From positions 124,001-188,000 of the forward strand of contig NZ_JAGYHF010000003.1 of the NCBI RefSeq assembly GCF_018336155.1: a DNA stretch of 64,000 nt, read 5' to 3'. The position numbers and the translations under genes were made by a program. The notes below the pieces were generated by a model. The model ran no database searches and was not told where the DNA came from. It was given only the letters and a program-made list of their open reading frames with translations. Source of the DNA: Pseudomonas rustica (GTDB lineage Bacteria > Pseudomonadota > Gammaproteobacteria > Pseudomonadales > Pseudomonadaceae). Below are positions 1 through 10,505 of the stretch, piece after piece (the first letter of the stretch is position 1; every line of letters starts with the position of its first letter).

Positions 1-145
1 CAACGGTCAGGTCGTTATCCGTCCGATGATGTACCTGGCACTGTCCTACGATCACCGTCTGATCGATGGCAAAGAAGCTGTGACCTTCCTGGTGACCATC
101 AAGAACCTGCTGGAAGATCCGGCTCGTCTGTTGCTGGATATCTAA
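1..145 (+). CDS. sucB: Dihydrolipoamide succinyltransferase (E2 of 2-oxoglutarate dehydrogenase), C-terminal end
   Basis: Only the last 48 codons are in the window; the reading frame enters at base 2 and ends with TAA at 143-145. The peptide carries the 2-oxoacid dehydrogenase E2 signature YDHRLIDG, which holds the catalytic His and Asp of the acyltransferase domain, and ends in the typical [11 protein letters not shown]. The E2 enzyme moves the succinyl group from lipoamide to CoA in the TCA cycle. lpdG (E3) follows 109 bases downstream, which matches the Pseudomonas sucAB-lpdG order. The assignment to sucB rather than another E2 rests on this context and on sucCD behind it. Confidence 0.93.
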   Translation, partial: NGQVVIRPMMYLALSYDHRLIDGKEAVTFLVTIKNLLEDPARLLLDI

Positions 146-154
146 AAAACAGCG

Positions 155-236
155 GCAAGCTTCAAGTTTCAAGCCACAAGCTCAAAGCGAGCGGGGTGGG
201 CTTGGAGCTTGTCGCTTGCGGCTTGTAGCTTTATTG
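155..236. repeat. Imperfect inverted repeat between sucB and lpdG
   Basis: The stretch holds repeated CAAGC/GCTTG words (left AAGCTTCAAGTTTCAAGCC, right GCTTGTCGCTTGCGGCTTG) that can fold into a long imperfect hairpin. It resembles the short CAAGC-type intergenic repeats of Pseudomonas and differs in sequence from the other repeat families in this window. It may tune lpdG expression relative to sucB, which is inference. Confidence 0.6.
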
Positions 237-254
237 CTAAAGAGGATTTTTTGA

Positions 255-1691
<1,437 letters not shown>

Positions 1692-1890
1692 CAGACAATA
1701 AGAAACCACGGCGGTAACGGCCCGTCGTGAGCCTTGCGAGCAAGTCTCACCGCGGAATGTCCGCTGGACGCAGTCTTGCGTAGTTGCACCGGGTATCCGG
1801 AAAGGCTACGCAAGCAGCAGTCACAGGTGGCGCGGCACTCATACGAGCGCAGCGCCGAATGCGCAGTACCTAACGAAGACGGTAAAAAGC
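1692..1890 (+). promoter_or_regulatory. Structured leader of sucC (sucC RNA motif candidate)
   Basis: The 199-base gap before sucC is rich in paired segments. TTGCGTAG at 1776-1783 pairs with CTACGCAA at 1806-1813, and inside it CCGG at 1789-1792 pairs with CCGG at 1797-1800. A conserved RNA called the sucC motif has been described upstream of sucC in Pseudomonas from comparative genomics. Position and structure fit that motif here, but I matched it from memory and not with a covariance model. It probably controls sucCD in cis; the ligand or mechanism is unknown to me. Confidence 0.6.
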
Positions 1891-3057
1891 ATGAATCTTC
1901 ACGAGTATCAGGGTAAGCAGCTGTTCGCTGAATACGGCCTGCCAGTTTCCACTGGTTACGCAGTAGACACCCCGGAAGCAGCAGCAGAAGCTTGCGACAA
2001 AATCGGCGGCAGTGAGTGGGTTGTTAAAGCCCAGGTCCACGCTGGTGGTCGCGGTAAAGCGGGCGGCGTTAAGCTGGTTCGCAGCAAAGAAGACGCCAAA
2101 GCCTTCGCACAGCAGTGGCTGGGCAAGCGTCTGGTGACTTACCAGACTGACGCCAATGGCCAGCCAGTCACCAAGATCCTGGTTGAATCGTGCACTGATA
2201 TCGCTAAAGAGCTGTACCTGGGCGCTGTCGTTGACCGTTCGAGCCGTCGCATCGTGTTCATGGCTTCCACCGAAGGTGGCGTGGACATCGAGAAAATCGC
2301 TCACGACACTCCAGAAAAAATTCTGAAAGCCACTATCGATCCACTGGTTGGCGCTCAGCCATTCCAGGGTCGCGAGCTGGCATTCCAGCTGGGTCTGGAA
2401 GGCAAGCAGGTTGCTCAGTTCGCCAAGATCTTCGTAGGTCTGGCCAAGCTGTTCAAGGATCACGACCTGGCTCTGCTGGAAGTGAACCCGCTGGTGATCA
2501 AGGCTGACGGCGATCTGCACTGCCTGGACGCCAAGATCAACATCGACGCCAACGCAATGTACCGTCAGCCTAAGCTGAAGACTTTCCACGATCCGTCGCA
2601 AGACGATCCGCGCGAAGCGCACGCTGCCAAGTTCGAACTGAACTACGTAGCACTGGAAGGCAACATCGGCTGCATGGTCAACGGTGCTGGCCTGGCCATG
2701 GGTACCATGGACATCGTCAACCTGCATGGCGGCAAGCCAGCCAACTTCCTCGACGTAGGTGGTGGCGCTACCAAAGAACGCGTAACTGAAGCGTTCAAGA
2801 TCATCCTGTCCGACACCAACGTCGCTGCAGTACTGGTCAACATCTTCGGCGGCATCGTTCGCTGCGACATGATTGCCGAAGGCATCATCGGCGCTGTGAA
2901 AGAAGTCGGCGTGAAAATCCCGGTTGTTGTTCGCCTTGAAGGTAACAACGCTGAGCTGGGCGCTAAAGTACTGGCAGAAAGCGGTTTGAACATCATCGCT
3001 GCTACCAGCCTGACCGACGCTGCTCAACAAGTTGTCAAAGCTGCGGAGGGCAAATAA
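1891..3057 (+). CDS. sucC: Succinyl-CoA synthetase beta subunit (ADP-forming)
   Basis: This 388-residue protein is the nucleotide- and succinate-binding subunit of succinyl-CoA synthetase, which makes ATP or GTP from succinyl-CoA in the TCA cycle. It starts with the family's MNLHEYQGK and has an N-terminal ATP-grasp domain. The C-terminal CoA-ligase domain includes GGGATKERV and the NIFGGI segment. The length equals the usual 388 residues. Its TAA stop shares one base with the sucD ATG, so the subunits are translationally coupled. The structured leader upstream suggests post-transcriptional control. Confidence 0.97.
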   Translation: MNLHEYQGKQLFAEYGLPVSTGYAVDTPEAAAEACDKIGGSEWVVKAQVHAGGRGKAGGVKLVRSKEDAKAFAQQWLGKRLVTYQTDANGQPVTKILVESCTDIAKELYLGAVVDRSSRRIVFMASTEGGVDIEKIAHDTPEKILKATIDPLVGAQPFQGRELAFQLGLEGKQVAQFAKIFVGLAKLFKDHDLALLEVNPLVIKADGDLHCLDAKINIDANAMYRQPKLKTFHDPSQDDPREAHAAKFELNYVALEGNIGCMVNGAGLAMGTMDIVNLHGGKPANFLDVGGGATKERVTEAFKIILSDTNVAAVLVNIFGGIVRCDMIAEGIIGAVKEVGVKIPVVVRLEGNNAELGAKVLAESGLNIIAATSLTDAAQQVVKAAEGK

Positions 3058-3938
3058 TGAGCGTCCTGATCAATAAAGACACCAAAGTTATCTGCCAGGG
3101 TATTACCGGTTCGCAAGGTAGTTTCCACACCCAGCAAGCCATCGAATACGGCACCAAGATGGTTGGTGGCGTTACTCCTGGCAAAGGCGGCACCGAGCAC
3201 CTGGGTCTGCCAGTGTTCAACACCGTTAAAGACGCAGTAGAAGCCACTGGCGCTACCGCTTCCGTGATCTACGTTCCGGCTCCTTTCTGCAAAGATTCGA
3301 TCCTGGAAGCGGCATTCGGCGGCATCAAGCTGATCGTTTGCATCACCGAAGGCATTCCTACCCTGGACATGCTGGACGCTAAAGTTAAGTGCGACGAGCT
3401 GGGCGTAGTCCTGATCGGCCCTAACTGCCCAGGCGTTATCACTCCGGGCGAGTGCAAGATCGGCATCATGCCAGGTCACATTCACTTGCCAGGCAAGGTC
3501 GGTATCGTTTCGCGTTCCGGCACCCTGACCTACGAAGCTGTCAAGCAGACTACTGACGCCGGTTTCGGTCAGTCGACTTGCGTCGGCATCGGTGGTGACC
3601 CGATCCCGGGTTCGAACTTCATCGACATCCTGAAGCTGTTCCAGGAAGACCCGAAGACCGAAGCGATCGTCATGATCGGTGAGATCGGCGGTTCGGCTGA
3701 AGAAGAAGCGGCTGCCTACATCAAGGCACACGTGACCAAGCCGGTTGTTTCCTACATCGCTGGTGTGACTGCTCCTCCGGGCAAGCGCATGGGCCATGCT
3801 GGCGCAATCATCTCTGGCGGCAAAGGCACTGCAGACGAGAAATTCGCTGCACTGCAAGACGCAGGCGTTAAAACCGTGCGTTCGCTGGCAGACATCGGCA
3901 AGGCCCTGGCCGAGCTGACCGGTTGGGCTGTCAAGTAA
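3057..3938 (+). CDS. sucD: Succinyl-CoA synthetase alpha subunit
   Basis: The 293-residue alpha subunit binds CoA and carries the phosphohistidine intermediate. The N-terminal [13 protein letters not shown] segment is the CoA-binding Rossmann fold. The catalytic His247 sits in the [10 protein letters not shown] motif near the C-terminus. The gene overlaps the sucC stop by one base and is followed by a strong hairpin terminator at 3969-3992, so sucCD form one transcription unit. Nothing unusual was seen. Confidence 0.97.
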   Translation: MSVLINKDTKVICQGITGSQGSFHTQQAIEYGTKMVGGVTPGKGGTEHLGLPVFNTVKDAVEATGATASVIYVPAPFCKDSILEAAFGGIKLIVCITEGIPTLDMLDAKVKCDELGVVLIGPNCPGVITPGECKIGIMPGHIHLPGKVGIVSRSGTLTYEAVKQTTDAGFGQSTCVGIGGDPIPGSNFIDILKLFQEDPKTEAIVMIGEIGGSAEEEAAAYIKAHVTKPVVSYIAGVTAPPGKRMGHAGAIISGGKGTADEKFAALQDAGVKTVRSLADIGKALAELTGWAVK

Positions 3939-3968
3939 GCCTCGCGCTTAGCTGACGCTTTACCAAAC

Positions 3969-3992
3969 AAAGGCCACCTTCGGGTGGCCTTT
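3969..3992 (+). terminator. Rho-independent terminator after sucD
   Basis: An AAAGGCCACC / GGTGGCCTTT stem with a TTCG tetraloop is followed by a short T-rich tail, 30 bases after the sucD stop. Confidence 0.85.
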
Positions 3993-4011
3993 GTCGTTTC
4001 TGTAACTTGGA

Positions 4012-4100
4012 AGATCAAAAGATCGCAGCCTTCGGCAGCTCCTACATCGGAATACTTTCATCCTCATGTAGGAGCTGCCGAGGGCTGCGATCTTTTGATC
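4012..4100. repeat. REP-type palindrome pair, GATCAAAAGATCGCAGCC family
   Basis: Two inverted copies of a unit reading GATCGCAGCCTTCGGCAG and ending in CTCCTAC flank a short spacer. The same unit recurs at 11242, 15620, 37451 and 53623. This is a Pseudomonas REP/REPIN-type element between sucD and brnQ. Confidence 0.85.
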
Positions 4101-4344
4101 GTTGCCGTACCAACGAAAAATAGATACGTAAACGCGACACAGAAACGTCGCGTATCGGATAGTTCGCCCTCTAACAGTGCGTTTGCAGGCCAAATTCGTT
4201 AGGCTAGCAGCCATTTTTGCGTCTGCCGCCCACAAGGCATGCAACGCGCTTTAAGGGTCAGTCCCATACGGATCGACAGCATTTCCCTAATTACACAGGG
4301 CAATCCCCCTCTAAATTCCGATTCAGTAGTGTGGTATTACCTTA
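4101..4344 (+). other. Intergenic region upstream of brnQ
   Basis: This 244-base stretch follows the REP pair and must hold the brnQ promoter. An inverted repeat CGCGAC (4133-4138) / GTCGCG (4147-4152) is visible. I found no convincing ORF, clear sigma-70 pair or strong ribosome binding site before the brnQ ATG. Confidence 0.4.
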
Positions 4345-5658
4345 ATGAAAGTTTTGAAAGGTCAGGACATCCTGGCACTTGGCTTTATGACATTTGCCCT
4401 GTTCGTTGGGGCCGGCAACATTATCTTCCCGCCTATCGTTGGCCTGCAGGCCGGACCTCACGTCTGGATGGCTGCGCTGGGTTTTCTGATCACCGCAGTG
4501 GGTTTGCCGGTGATCACCGTCGTTGCACTGGCCAAGGTCGGTGGGTCGATGGACGCGCTGAGCAGCCCGATCGGTAAAGTCGCGGGCGGCATTCTTGCGG
4601 CTGCGTGCTATCTGGCCGTCGGCCCGCTGTTTGCCACTCCGCGTACCGCCACCGTGTCCTTCGAAGTCGGTTTGGCGCCGTTGACCGGCGAAAGCCCGCT
4701 GGCGCTGTTCCTCTACAGCTCGGTGTACTTCCTGCTGGTGTTCTTCATCTCGCTCTACCCGGGCCGTTTGCTGGACACCGTGGGCCGTTTCCTCGCGCCG
4801 CTGAAGATCATCGCGCTGGCCGTGCTCGGTATCGCTGCATTCGCCTTGCCGGCGGGTGACGTCGGCCACGGCACGCCGGAATACGTCGCGGCACCGTTCT
4901 CCCAGGGCTTCATCAATGGTTACCTGACCATGGATACCCTCGGCGCGCTGGTGTTCGGCATCGTCATCGTCAACGCGATCCGCTCCCGTGGCGTCGAGTC
5001 GCCGAAGTTGATCACCCGTTACGCGATCATCGCCGGTTTGATTGCCGGTGTCGGTCTGGCGCTGGTCTACATCAGCCTGTTCCGTCTGGGTTCCGGCAGC
5101 CATGAAGTGGCCGTCGGTGCAACCAACGGCGCGGCGGTCTTGCACGCTTACGTGCAACACACCTTCGGTTCGCTGGGCAGCGGTTTCCTCGCGGTACTGA
5201 TCTCGCTGGCGTGCCTGGTGACGGCAGTAGGTCTGACCTGCGCCTGTGCCGAGTACTTCAGTCGTGTGCTGCCACTGTCGTACAAGACCCTGGTGATCAT
5301 CCTCGCGGCGTTTTCGCTGCTGGTGTCCAACCTCGGTCTGACCAAGCTGATCGCGTTCTCCATTCCGGTGCTGACTGCTATCTACCCGCCGTGCATCGTG
5401 TTGGTGGCGCTGAGCTTCTGCAAAGACTTCTGGCATGAACACGGTCGTATCCTCGGCCCGGTGATGCTGGTGTCGTTCCTGTTCGGCAGCATCGACGCAC
5501 TGAAAGGCGCTGGTCTGGCTGACTGGATGCCGACGCAGCTGGCGCACCTGCCGCTGAGCGAGCAAGGTCTGGCGTGGCTGGTGCCGTGTGTGATGACTTT
5601 GGTGGTTGCAGTGGTTTGCGATCGCCTGCTTGGCAAGCGCAGCGAAGCGGTTGCCTGA
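4345..5658 (+). CDS. brnQ: Branched-chain amino acid:cation symporter, LIVCS family
   Basis: A 437-residue inner-membrane protein with about 12 hydrophobic segments. It begins [20 protein letters not shown] and continues GAGNIIFPP, the N-terminal signature of BrnQ/LIVCS carriers. These take up leucine, isoleucine and valine with Na+ or H+. The length is typical (about 437). The ATG at 4345 has no strong Shine-Dalgarno sequence, but the conserved N-terminus fixes it. A terminator follows at 5703, so it is probably monocistronic. Confidence 0.95.
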   Translation: MKVLKGQDILALGFMTFALFVGAGNIIFPPIVGLQAGPHVWMAALGFLITAVGLPVITVVALAKVGGSMDALSSPIGKVAGGILAAACYLAVGPLFATPRTATVSFEVGLAPLTGESPLALFLYSSVYFLLVFFISLYPGRLLDTVGRFLAPLKIIALAVLGIAAFALPAGDVGHGTPEYVAAPFSQGFINGYLTMDTLGALVFGIVIVNAIRSRGVESPKLITRYAIIAGLIAGVGLALVYISLFRLGSGSHEVAVGATNGAAVLHAYVQHTFGSLGSGFLAVLISLACLVTAVGLTCACAEYFSRVLPLSYKTLVIILAAFSLLVSNLGLTKLIAFSIPVLTAIYPPCIVLVALSFCKDFWHEHGRILGPVMLVSFLFGSIDALKGAGLADWMPTQLAHLPLSEQGLAWLVPCVMTLVVAVVCDRLLGKRSEAVA

Positions 5659-5702
5659 GGTTGGCTGACCCGCCATAAGCGGGTCTTCAACGCTTAAACA
5701 GA

Positions 5703-5736
5703 AATGCCCCGTATCAATCGATACGGGGCATTTTTT
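5703..5736 (+). terminator. Rho-independent terminator after brnQ
   Basis: A perfect stem AATGCCCCGTATC / GATACGGGGCATT with an AATC-type loop is followed by a run of T. Confidence 0.92.
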
Positions 5737-5795
5737 ATGGGCGTCAGGCAGTGTCTTTTTCCCCGATGCAGCGTCGAAGCACTGCACAGCTTTTG

Positions 5796-5883
5796 GTGGG
5801 AGCGGGCTTGCTCGCGAATGCGCCGTGTCATTCAGTATTTAGATATCTGAGAGACCGCTTTCGCGAGCAAGCCCGCTCCCACA
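5796..5883. repeat. REP pair (REPIN-like), GTGGGAGCGGGCTTGCTCGC family
   Basis: Two inverted copies of the GTGGGAGCGGGCTTGCTCGC unit are separated by about 40 bases. This is the most abundant repeat in the window, with eight such pairs. It lies between brnQ and the DUF599 gene. Confidence 0.9.
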
Positions 5884-5914
5884 ATGGGTCCGCATCAACA
5901 TCACAGGAAAGCGA

Positions 5915-6652
5915 ATGTCGTTCATCCAGGCCAATCTGATCCACTTGCTCGCCGCGTGCTGGTTTGTCATCTGCTGGGGCGGTTATACCCGTTATGCCAC
6001 GTGGAAGGGCCGCGACACCGCGTGCCTGGCCAGTGTGCTGCACTTGTACCGAGAAGACTGGATGCGCCGCATGCTCTTGCGTGACAACCGCATCGCCGAC
6101 GCCAGCGTGATCGGCAATCTGGAGCGCAACGCCTCGTTTTTCGCCTCGAGCACGCTGATCATCCTCGCCGGTATTCTCACCGTGCTCGGCGCCTCCGAGC
6201 GGGCGGTGTCGTTGCTGGCGGACATCCCGATGGTGCAGCAAGCGTCGCAGGGCATGTCGGAAATCAAATTGCTGTGCCTGGCGATGGTGTTCGTCTACGC
6301 CTTCTTTACCTTCAGTTGGTGCATGCGCCAGTACAACTTCGCGGCGGTGCTGGTCGGTTCGGCGCCGATGATCGGCGAGCGTCATGTCTCCGAACAGGAG
6401 CGTAAAGCGTTCGCGGCACGGGCGGCGCGGGTAATTTCGATGGCGGCCAACCAGTTCAACTTCGGTCTGCGTTCTTACTACTTCGGCATGACCATGCTCG
6501 CGTGGTTCGTCAGCCCGTGGCTGTTCATGTTGTTGAGCACTGGCGTGGTGCTGGTCTTGTACCGTCGCGAGTTTCATTCCGACGTTCTCGACGTAATGGT
6601 CTATACCCCTACAGAGGCGCCCATTCCCGAGGCGAACAAAGAGGCCGCTTGA
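5915..6652 (+). CDS. DUF599 family membrane protein
   Basis: A 245-residue protein with about four hydrophobic segments: near residues 6-24, 70-90, 117-138 and 185-215. The order and the sequence YREDWMRRML after the first helix match the DUF599 family of bacterial inner-membrane proteins, whose function is unknown. The start follows an AGGAAAG ribosome binding site at 5905-5911. Its stop overlaps the start of the MAPEG gene by one base, so the two are co-translated and may act together in the envelope. Confidence 0.85.
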   Translation: MSFIQANLIHLLAACWFVICWGGYTRYATWKGRDTACLASVLHLYREDWMRRMLLRDNRIADASVIGNLERNASFFASSTLIILAGILTVLGASERAVSLLADIPMVQQASQGMSEIKLLCLAMVFVYAFFTFSWCMRQYNFAAVLVGSAPMIGERHVSEQERKAFAARAARVISMAANQFNFGLRSYYFGMTMLAWFVSPWLFMLLSTGVVLVLYRREFHSDVLDVMVYTPTEAPIPEANKEAA

Positions 6653-7053
6653 TGAGTATTCCGTTCTGGTGTGTGTTTATCAGCGCTTTGCTGATTTATG
6701 TGGCGCGTATGCCAGTGGCCAAGGCGATGAAAGAGCAGGGCGGTTACAACAACCACTTGCCGCGCCAACAACAGGCGCAACTGACTGGTTACGGCGCGAG
6801 GGCGCTGGCGGCGCATCAGAACAGTATCGAAGCGTTCATGTTATTTGCCGTGGGTGTGTTAATGGCGCACACCACGCAAACGGTAGGATGGCTGATCGAT
6901 ACATTGGCGATCATCTTCGTCATCGCCCGCATCGCCTATTTGTGGTTCTACCTGGCTGATCTGCCAGCGCTGCGTAGCCTGGTCTGGTTCGTTGGCTTAG
7001 TGTGTTCGCTGCTGCTGATGATTAGTCCGACTTTTAGAACCCTTTTGCTCTAA
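6652..7053 (+). CDS. MAPEG family membrane protein
   Basis: A 133-residue protein with four predicted membrane helices. The GYGARALAAHQNSIEAFMLF segment is typical of the MAPEG family (membrane-associated eicosanoid and glutathione metabolism proteins). The bacterial members are small and mostly uncharacterised. The frame is open to 6502, but the ATG at 6652 overlaps the DUF599 stop (TGATG) and gives the family-like N-terminus MSIPFWCVFI. The catalytic activity and substrate cannot be deduced from the sequence. Confidence 0.88.
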   Translation: MSIPFWCVFISALLIYVARMPVAKAMKEQGGYNNHLPRQQQAQLTGYGARALAAHQNSIEAFMLFAVGVLMAHTTQTVGWLIDTLAIIFVIARIAYLWFYLADLPALRSLVWFVGLVCSLLLMISPTFRTLLL

Positions 7054-7081
7054 GCGCCATTACCATTAAATCCCGGACAAA

Positions 7082-7112
7082 AGAAAACCCGCACTAGGCG
7101 GGTTTTCTTTTT
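7082..7112. terminator. Bidirectional terminator between MAPEG gene and small lipoprotein gene
   Basis: AAGAAAACCCGC pairs with GCGGGTTTTCTT around an ACTAG loop. Flanking A and T runs let it serve the converging genes on both strands. Confidence 0.88.
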
Positions 7113-7129
7113 CAGCGGTAAAAAGCAGA

Positions 7130-7366
7130 TTATTGCTTTTTAGCAGCTTCGTCTTGCGCGGCAGCGTTCGATTCAGCCTGAGCTTTGGCAGCTTCGGCGT
7201 TTTCTTTCGCAGCGTCGTTCACTTTATCCTGAGCTTTGTTCATGTCTTGCTGAGCTTGTTCAGCATGTTGGTTGGCATCTTGAGCTTTGTCCTCGGATTT
7301 TTTATCGCAGGCAGCGAGACCGAGGGAAGCGGTCAACATCAAGGCAATAGCAAAAGTCTTACGCAT
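7130..7366 (-). CDS. Small Ala/Lys/Gln-rich lipoprotein
   Basis: A 78-residue protein starting MRKTFAIALMLTASLGLAAC. The lipobox LAAC predicts cleavage and lipidation at Cys20. The mature part is almost wholly Ala, Lys, Gln, Glu, Asp and Asn with heptad-like spacing, suggesting a single alpha-helix or coiled coil. The frame is open to 7435, but the ATG at 7366 lies 5 bases behind an AGGAGA ribosome binding site and gives the clean signal peptide. Such peptides resemble Lpp-like or stress-induced envelope lipoproteins. No function can be assigned. Confidence 0.82.
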   Translation of the reverse strand: MRKTFAIALMLTASLGLAACDKKSEDKAQDANQHAEQAQQDMNKAQDKVNDAAKENAEAAKAQAESNAAAQDEAAKKQ

Positions 7367-7524
7367 GGGGTGTTTCTCCTTATGGAAAATAACTACTGGC
7401 CTTAAGAGCTTTGCGCTACAGGTTAAGTTCCTCATTTGTTTCAGATATATAAGTTTGTTTTGCCACGGAACTTTTGGCCTGTTGGCTACTACTGGCCAAT
7501 GGCTTTAACGAGAGTAATTATCAT

Positions 7525-8001
7525 ATGGCTGAAAACCCCGTTTTTGAGCGCGCGACGCGATTTCTTTCAGCGTTAAGACACTGTCAGGTACTGGGTTTGC
7601 GGGTACATGAAGCCTCCAGCGAAGGGCTTACGGTGATCCTGCCTTACAGCTCACAAATTGTCGGAAATCCGCAGACCGGGGTGATTCACGGCGGGGCAAT
7701 CACCTCGTTGATGGACACCGCTTGCGGGATGTCGACATTGTGCGTGTTGCCGGAATTCGAAGTCTGCCCGACCCTCGATTTGCGCATCGACTATATGCAC
7801 GCCGCCGAACCGAACAAAGACGTCTATGGCTTCGCCCAGTGCTACCGGGTGACCACTGACGTGATCTTTGCTCGCGGTTTCGCCTATCAGGACGATCCTG
7901 CACAACCCATCGCCCACGTCGTCGGCACTTTTATGCGCATGGGCAAGGGTTTGAAAGGCACCAAAGGCTTCGGCGGCGTGATCAAGGGAGCAGGGCAATG
8001 A
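7525..8001 (+). CDS. PaaI-type hotdog thioesterase (first of a pair)
   Basis: A 158-residue protein of the hotdog fold. The segment HGGAITSLMDTACG is the PaaI/YdiI-type acyl-CoA thioesterase signature, followed by TLDLRIDYMHAAEP. These enzymes hydrolyse medium-chain or aryl acyl-CoAs; the substrate here is unknown. I chose the ATG at 7525 (MAENPVFERA) over the longer frame from 7474 because it is preceded by a purine-rich CGAGAG stretch and matches the family start. Its stop overlaps the next gene by four bases (ATGA). The second gene is a diverged copy. Confidence 0.9.
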   Translation: MAENPVFERATRFLSALRHCQVLGLRVHEASSEGLTVILPYSSQIVGNPQTGVIHGGAITSLMDTACGMSTLCVLPEFEVCPTLDLRIDYMHAAEPNKDVYGFAQCYRVTTDVIFARGFAYQDDPAQPIAHVVGTFMRMGKGLKGTKGFGGVIKGAGQ

Positions 8002-8450
8002 GCGATGATCTGAAACAGCAACTGCAACTCGCTCACGCTCAAGGTGATTACGCGCCACTGTTGAAGCTGATTCCCTACGCGGGTTTGATCGGCGTCGAAT
8101 GTTCGCGGGTCGGCGATGAACTGCTGTTCAAGCTGCCAGCGAACAAGGACAACATTGGTAACCCTTTACTGCCCGCGATCCACGGCGGCGTGATTGCCGG
8201 ATTCATGGAACTGGCTGCGGCGCTGCACTTGTTGATCTTCACCGAAGCGCCAGGCGTGCCGAAGATTATCGATTTTTCCCTCGATTACCTGCGCGCCGGG
8301 CAATTTCGCGATACCTGGGCCAAATGTCAGGTGTGCCGGCAGGGGCGTCGCGTCGCCAACGTCGCGATCACGGCGTGGCAAAGCACCGAAGGCGAGCCGA
8401 TTGCCACCGCTCGCGCGCACTTCAAAATCGATGAGCCCTTGAAATCCTGA
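7998..8450 (+). CDS. PaaI-type hotdog thioesterase (second of a pair)
   Basis: A 150-residue hotdog-fold protein with the motif [15 protein letters not shown] and a later [11 protein letters not shown] strand. It parallels the upstream thioesterase but is only distantly similar, and the acidic residue in the helix is Glu rather than Asp. The four-base ATGA overlap implies co-translation, so the two may form a hetero-oligomer or act on related substrates; this is inference. The 3' end contains the likely heat-shock promoter of htpG. Confidence 0.87.
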   Translation: MSDDLKQQLQLAHAQGDYAPLLKLIPYAGLIGVECSRVGDELLFKLPANKDNIGNPLLPAIHGGVIAGFMELAAALHLLIFTEAPGVPKIIDFSLDYLRAGQFRDTWAKCQVCRQGRRVANVAITAWQSTEGEPIATARAHFKIDEPLKS

Positions 8451-8460
8451 ACAGCGCCCC
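8438..8460 (+). promoter_or_regulatory. Sigma-32 (RpoH) type promoter of htpG
   Basis: CTTGAAA at 8438-8444 and CCCC followed by AAA at 8457-8463 are 12 bases apart, close to the sigma-32 consensus (CTTGAAA, 11-15 bases, CCCCAT). It lies about 70 bases before the htpG start and overlaps the stop codon of the thioesterase gene. Confidence 0.65.
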
Positions 8461-8532
8461 AAACTCACAAGACAACCCGCCGCCGACCATTTCGGGTCGC
8501 GGCCACTGCCATCTGATTGGAGTTTGATGACC

Positions 8533-10437
8533 ATGAGTGTGGAAACTCAAAAGGAAACCCTGGGCTTCCAGACCGAGGTGAAGCAACTGCTGCACCTCAT
8601 GATCCATTCGCTGTATTCCAACAAGGAAATTTTCCTTCGCGAATTGATCTCGAACGCCTCTGACGCTGTCGACAAGCTGCGCTTCGAAGCCTTGGCCAAG
8701 CCAGAGTTGCTCGAAGGTGGCGCTGATCTGAAAATCCGTGTGAGCTTCGACAAAGACGCCAAGACTGTCACCCTCGAAGACAACGGTATCGGCATGAACC
8801 GTGACGATGTGATCACCCACCTGGGTACCATCGCCAAATCGGGCACTGCCGATTTCATGAAAAACCTTTCCGGCGATCAGAAGAAGGATTCGCACCTGAT
8901 CGGTCAGTTCGGTGTCGGTTTCTACTCCGCGTTCATCGTTGCCGACCAGGTTGACGTTTACTCCCGTCGCGCCGGCACTCCAGCCAGCGAAGGCGTGCAC
9001 TGGTCGTCGAAAGGCGAGGGCGAGTTCGAAGTTGCGAACATCGACAAGCCAGAGCGCGGCACCCGTATCGTTCTGCACCTCAAAGCTGCTGAAGACGAAT
9101 TCGCCGATGGCTGGCGTCTGCGCAACATCATCAAGAAGTACTCCGATCACATCGCGCTGCCAATCGAGCTGCCGAAAGAAGTGGCACCTGCTGAAGGTGA
9201 AGAAACACCAGCGGCCGAGTGGGAAACCGTCAACCGCGCCAGCGCCCTGTGGACTCGCCCTCGCACTGAAGTGAAGGACGAGGAATACCAGGAGTTCTAC
9301 AAACACATCGCTCACGACTTTGAAAACCCGCTGGCCTGGAGCCACAACAAAGTCGAAGGCAAGCTTGAGTACAGCTCGCTGTTGTATGTGCCGGCCCGCG
9401 CACCGTTCGACCTGTACCAGCGTGAAGCGCCGAAAGGCCTGAAGTTGTACGTGCAACGCGTGTTTGTCATGGATCAGGCCGAGTCGTTCCTGCCGCTGTA
9501 CCTGCGCTTCATCAAAGGCGTGGTCGATTCCAACGACCTGTCGCTGAACGTGTCGCGTGAGATCCTGCAGAAAGACCCGATCATCGATTCGATGAAAACC
9601 GCGCTGACCAAGCGCGTGCTGGACATGCTGGAAAAACTGGCGAAAAACGAGCCTGAGCAGTACAAAGGCTTCTGGAAGAACTTCGGTCAGGTCATGAAAG
9701 AAGGCCCGGCAGAAGACTTCGCCAACAAAGAGAAAATTGCCGGTCTGCTGCGTTTCGCATCGACCAACGGCGACGACGGCGAGCAGATCGTCGGTCTGGC
9801 TGACTACCTGGCCCGCGCCAAGGAAGGTCAGGACAAGATCTACTACCTCACCGGCGAAACCTACGCGCAGGTCAAGAACAGCCCGCACCTGGAAGTCTTC
9901 CGCAAGAAAGGCATCGAAGTGTTGCTGCTGACCGACCGCATCGACGAGTGGCTGATGAGCTACCTCAGCGAATTCGACGGCAAGACGTTTGTCGACGTGG
10001 CACGCGGTGACCTCGATCTGGGCAACCTGGACTCGGAAGAGGACAAGAAAGCTGCAGAAGAAGTCGCCAAGTCCAAAGAAGGTCTGGTTGAGCGTCTGAA
10101 AACCGCGCTGGGCGATTCCGTGGCGGAAGTCCGGGTATCCCATCGTCTGACCGATTCGCCAGCCATTCTGGCCATCGGCGAGCAGGATCTGGGTCTGCAA
10201 ATGCGTCAGATCCTCGAAGCCAGCGGGCAGAAAGTGCCTGATTCGAAGCCGATCTTCGAATTCAACCCAAGCCACCCGCTGATCGAGAAACTCGATGGCG
10301 AGCAGAGCGAAGAGCGTTTTGGCGACCTGTCGCACATCCTCTTCGATCAGGCAGCCCTGGCTGCCGGCGACAGCTTGAAGGATCCGGCCGCTTATGTGCG
10401 CCGTCTGAACAAGCTGCTAGTTGAGCTGTCGGTTTAA
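8533..10437 (+). CDS. htpG: Molecular chaperone HtpG (Hsp90)
   Basis: A 634-residue cytosolic Hsp90. The N-terminal GHKL ATPase domain begins [20 protein letters not shown]. It contains SNASDA (ATP-Mg binding), DNGIGM and GQFGVGFYS. The middle domain includes NVSREILQ, and the C-terminal dimerisation domain ends [13 protein letters not shown]. The length is normal. I chose the ATG at 8533 (MSVETQ) over the in-frame TTG at 8524 and ATG at 8527; TTGGAG at 8518-8523 is the ribosome binding site. A sigma-32-like promoter upstream fits heat-shock control, and a terminator follows the stop. Confidence 0.97.
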   Translation: MSVETQKETLGFQTEVKQLLHLMIHSLYSNKEIFLRELISNASDAVDKLRFEALAKPELLEGGADLKIRVSFDKDAKTVTLEDNGIGMNRDDVITHLGTIAKSGTADFMKNLSGDQKKDSHLIGQFGVGFYSAFIVADQVDVYSRRAGTPASEGVHWSSKGEGEFEVANIDKPERGTRIVLHLKAAEDEFADGWRLRNIIKKYSDHIALPIELPKEVAPAEGEETPAAEWETVNRASALWTRPRTEVKDEEYQEFYKHIAHDFENPLAWSHNKVEGKLEYSSLLYVPARAPFDLYQREAPKGLKLYVQRVFVMDQAESFLPLYLRFIKGVVDSNDLSLNVSREILQKDPIIDSMKTALTKRVLDMLEKLAKNEPEQYKGFWKNFGQVMKEGPAEDFANKEKIAGLLRFASTNGDDGEQIVGLADYLARAKEGQDKIYYLTGETYAQVKNSPHLEVFRKKGIEVLLLTDRIDEWLMSYLSEFDGKTFVDVARGDLDLGNLDSEEDKKAAEEVAKSKEGLVERLKTALGDSVAEVRVSHRLTDSPAILAIGEQDLGLQMRQILEASGQKVPDSKPIFEFNPSHPLIEKLDGEQSEERFGDLSHILFDQAALAAGDSLKDPAAYVRRLNKLLVELSV

Positions 10438-10448
10438 CCGAGTCGTAG

Positions 10449-10474
10449 AAAAACCCGCTTCGGCGGGTTTTTTC
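10449..10474 (+). terminator. Rho-independent terminator after htpG
   Basis: AAAACCCGC / GCGGGTTTT stem with a TTCG loop followed by T-rich sequence, 12 bases after the stop. Confidence 0.9.
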
Positions 10475-10505
10475 ATTCTGGTGTTTAGCAAATCAGGAGT
10501 CAGAA

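Noticed and set aside
1734..1916. 60-codon frame in the sucC leader
   Set aside because: It overlaps the structured RNA region and the sucC start and has no ribosome binding site or recognisable product.
5751..5939. Short frames encoding FASKPAPT- or LLAKA-like peptides at many sites
   Set aside because: These are translations of the REP repeats, not conserved proteins; the peptide repeats wherever the repeat occurs.
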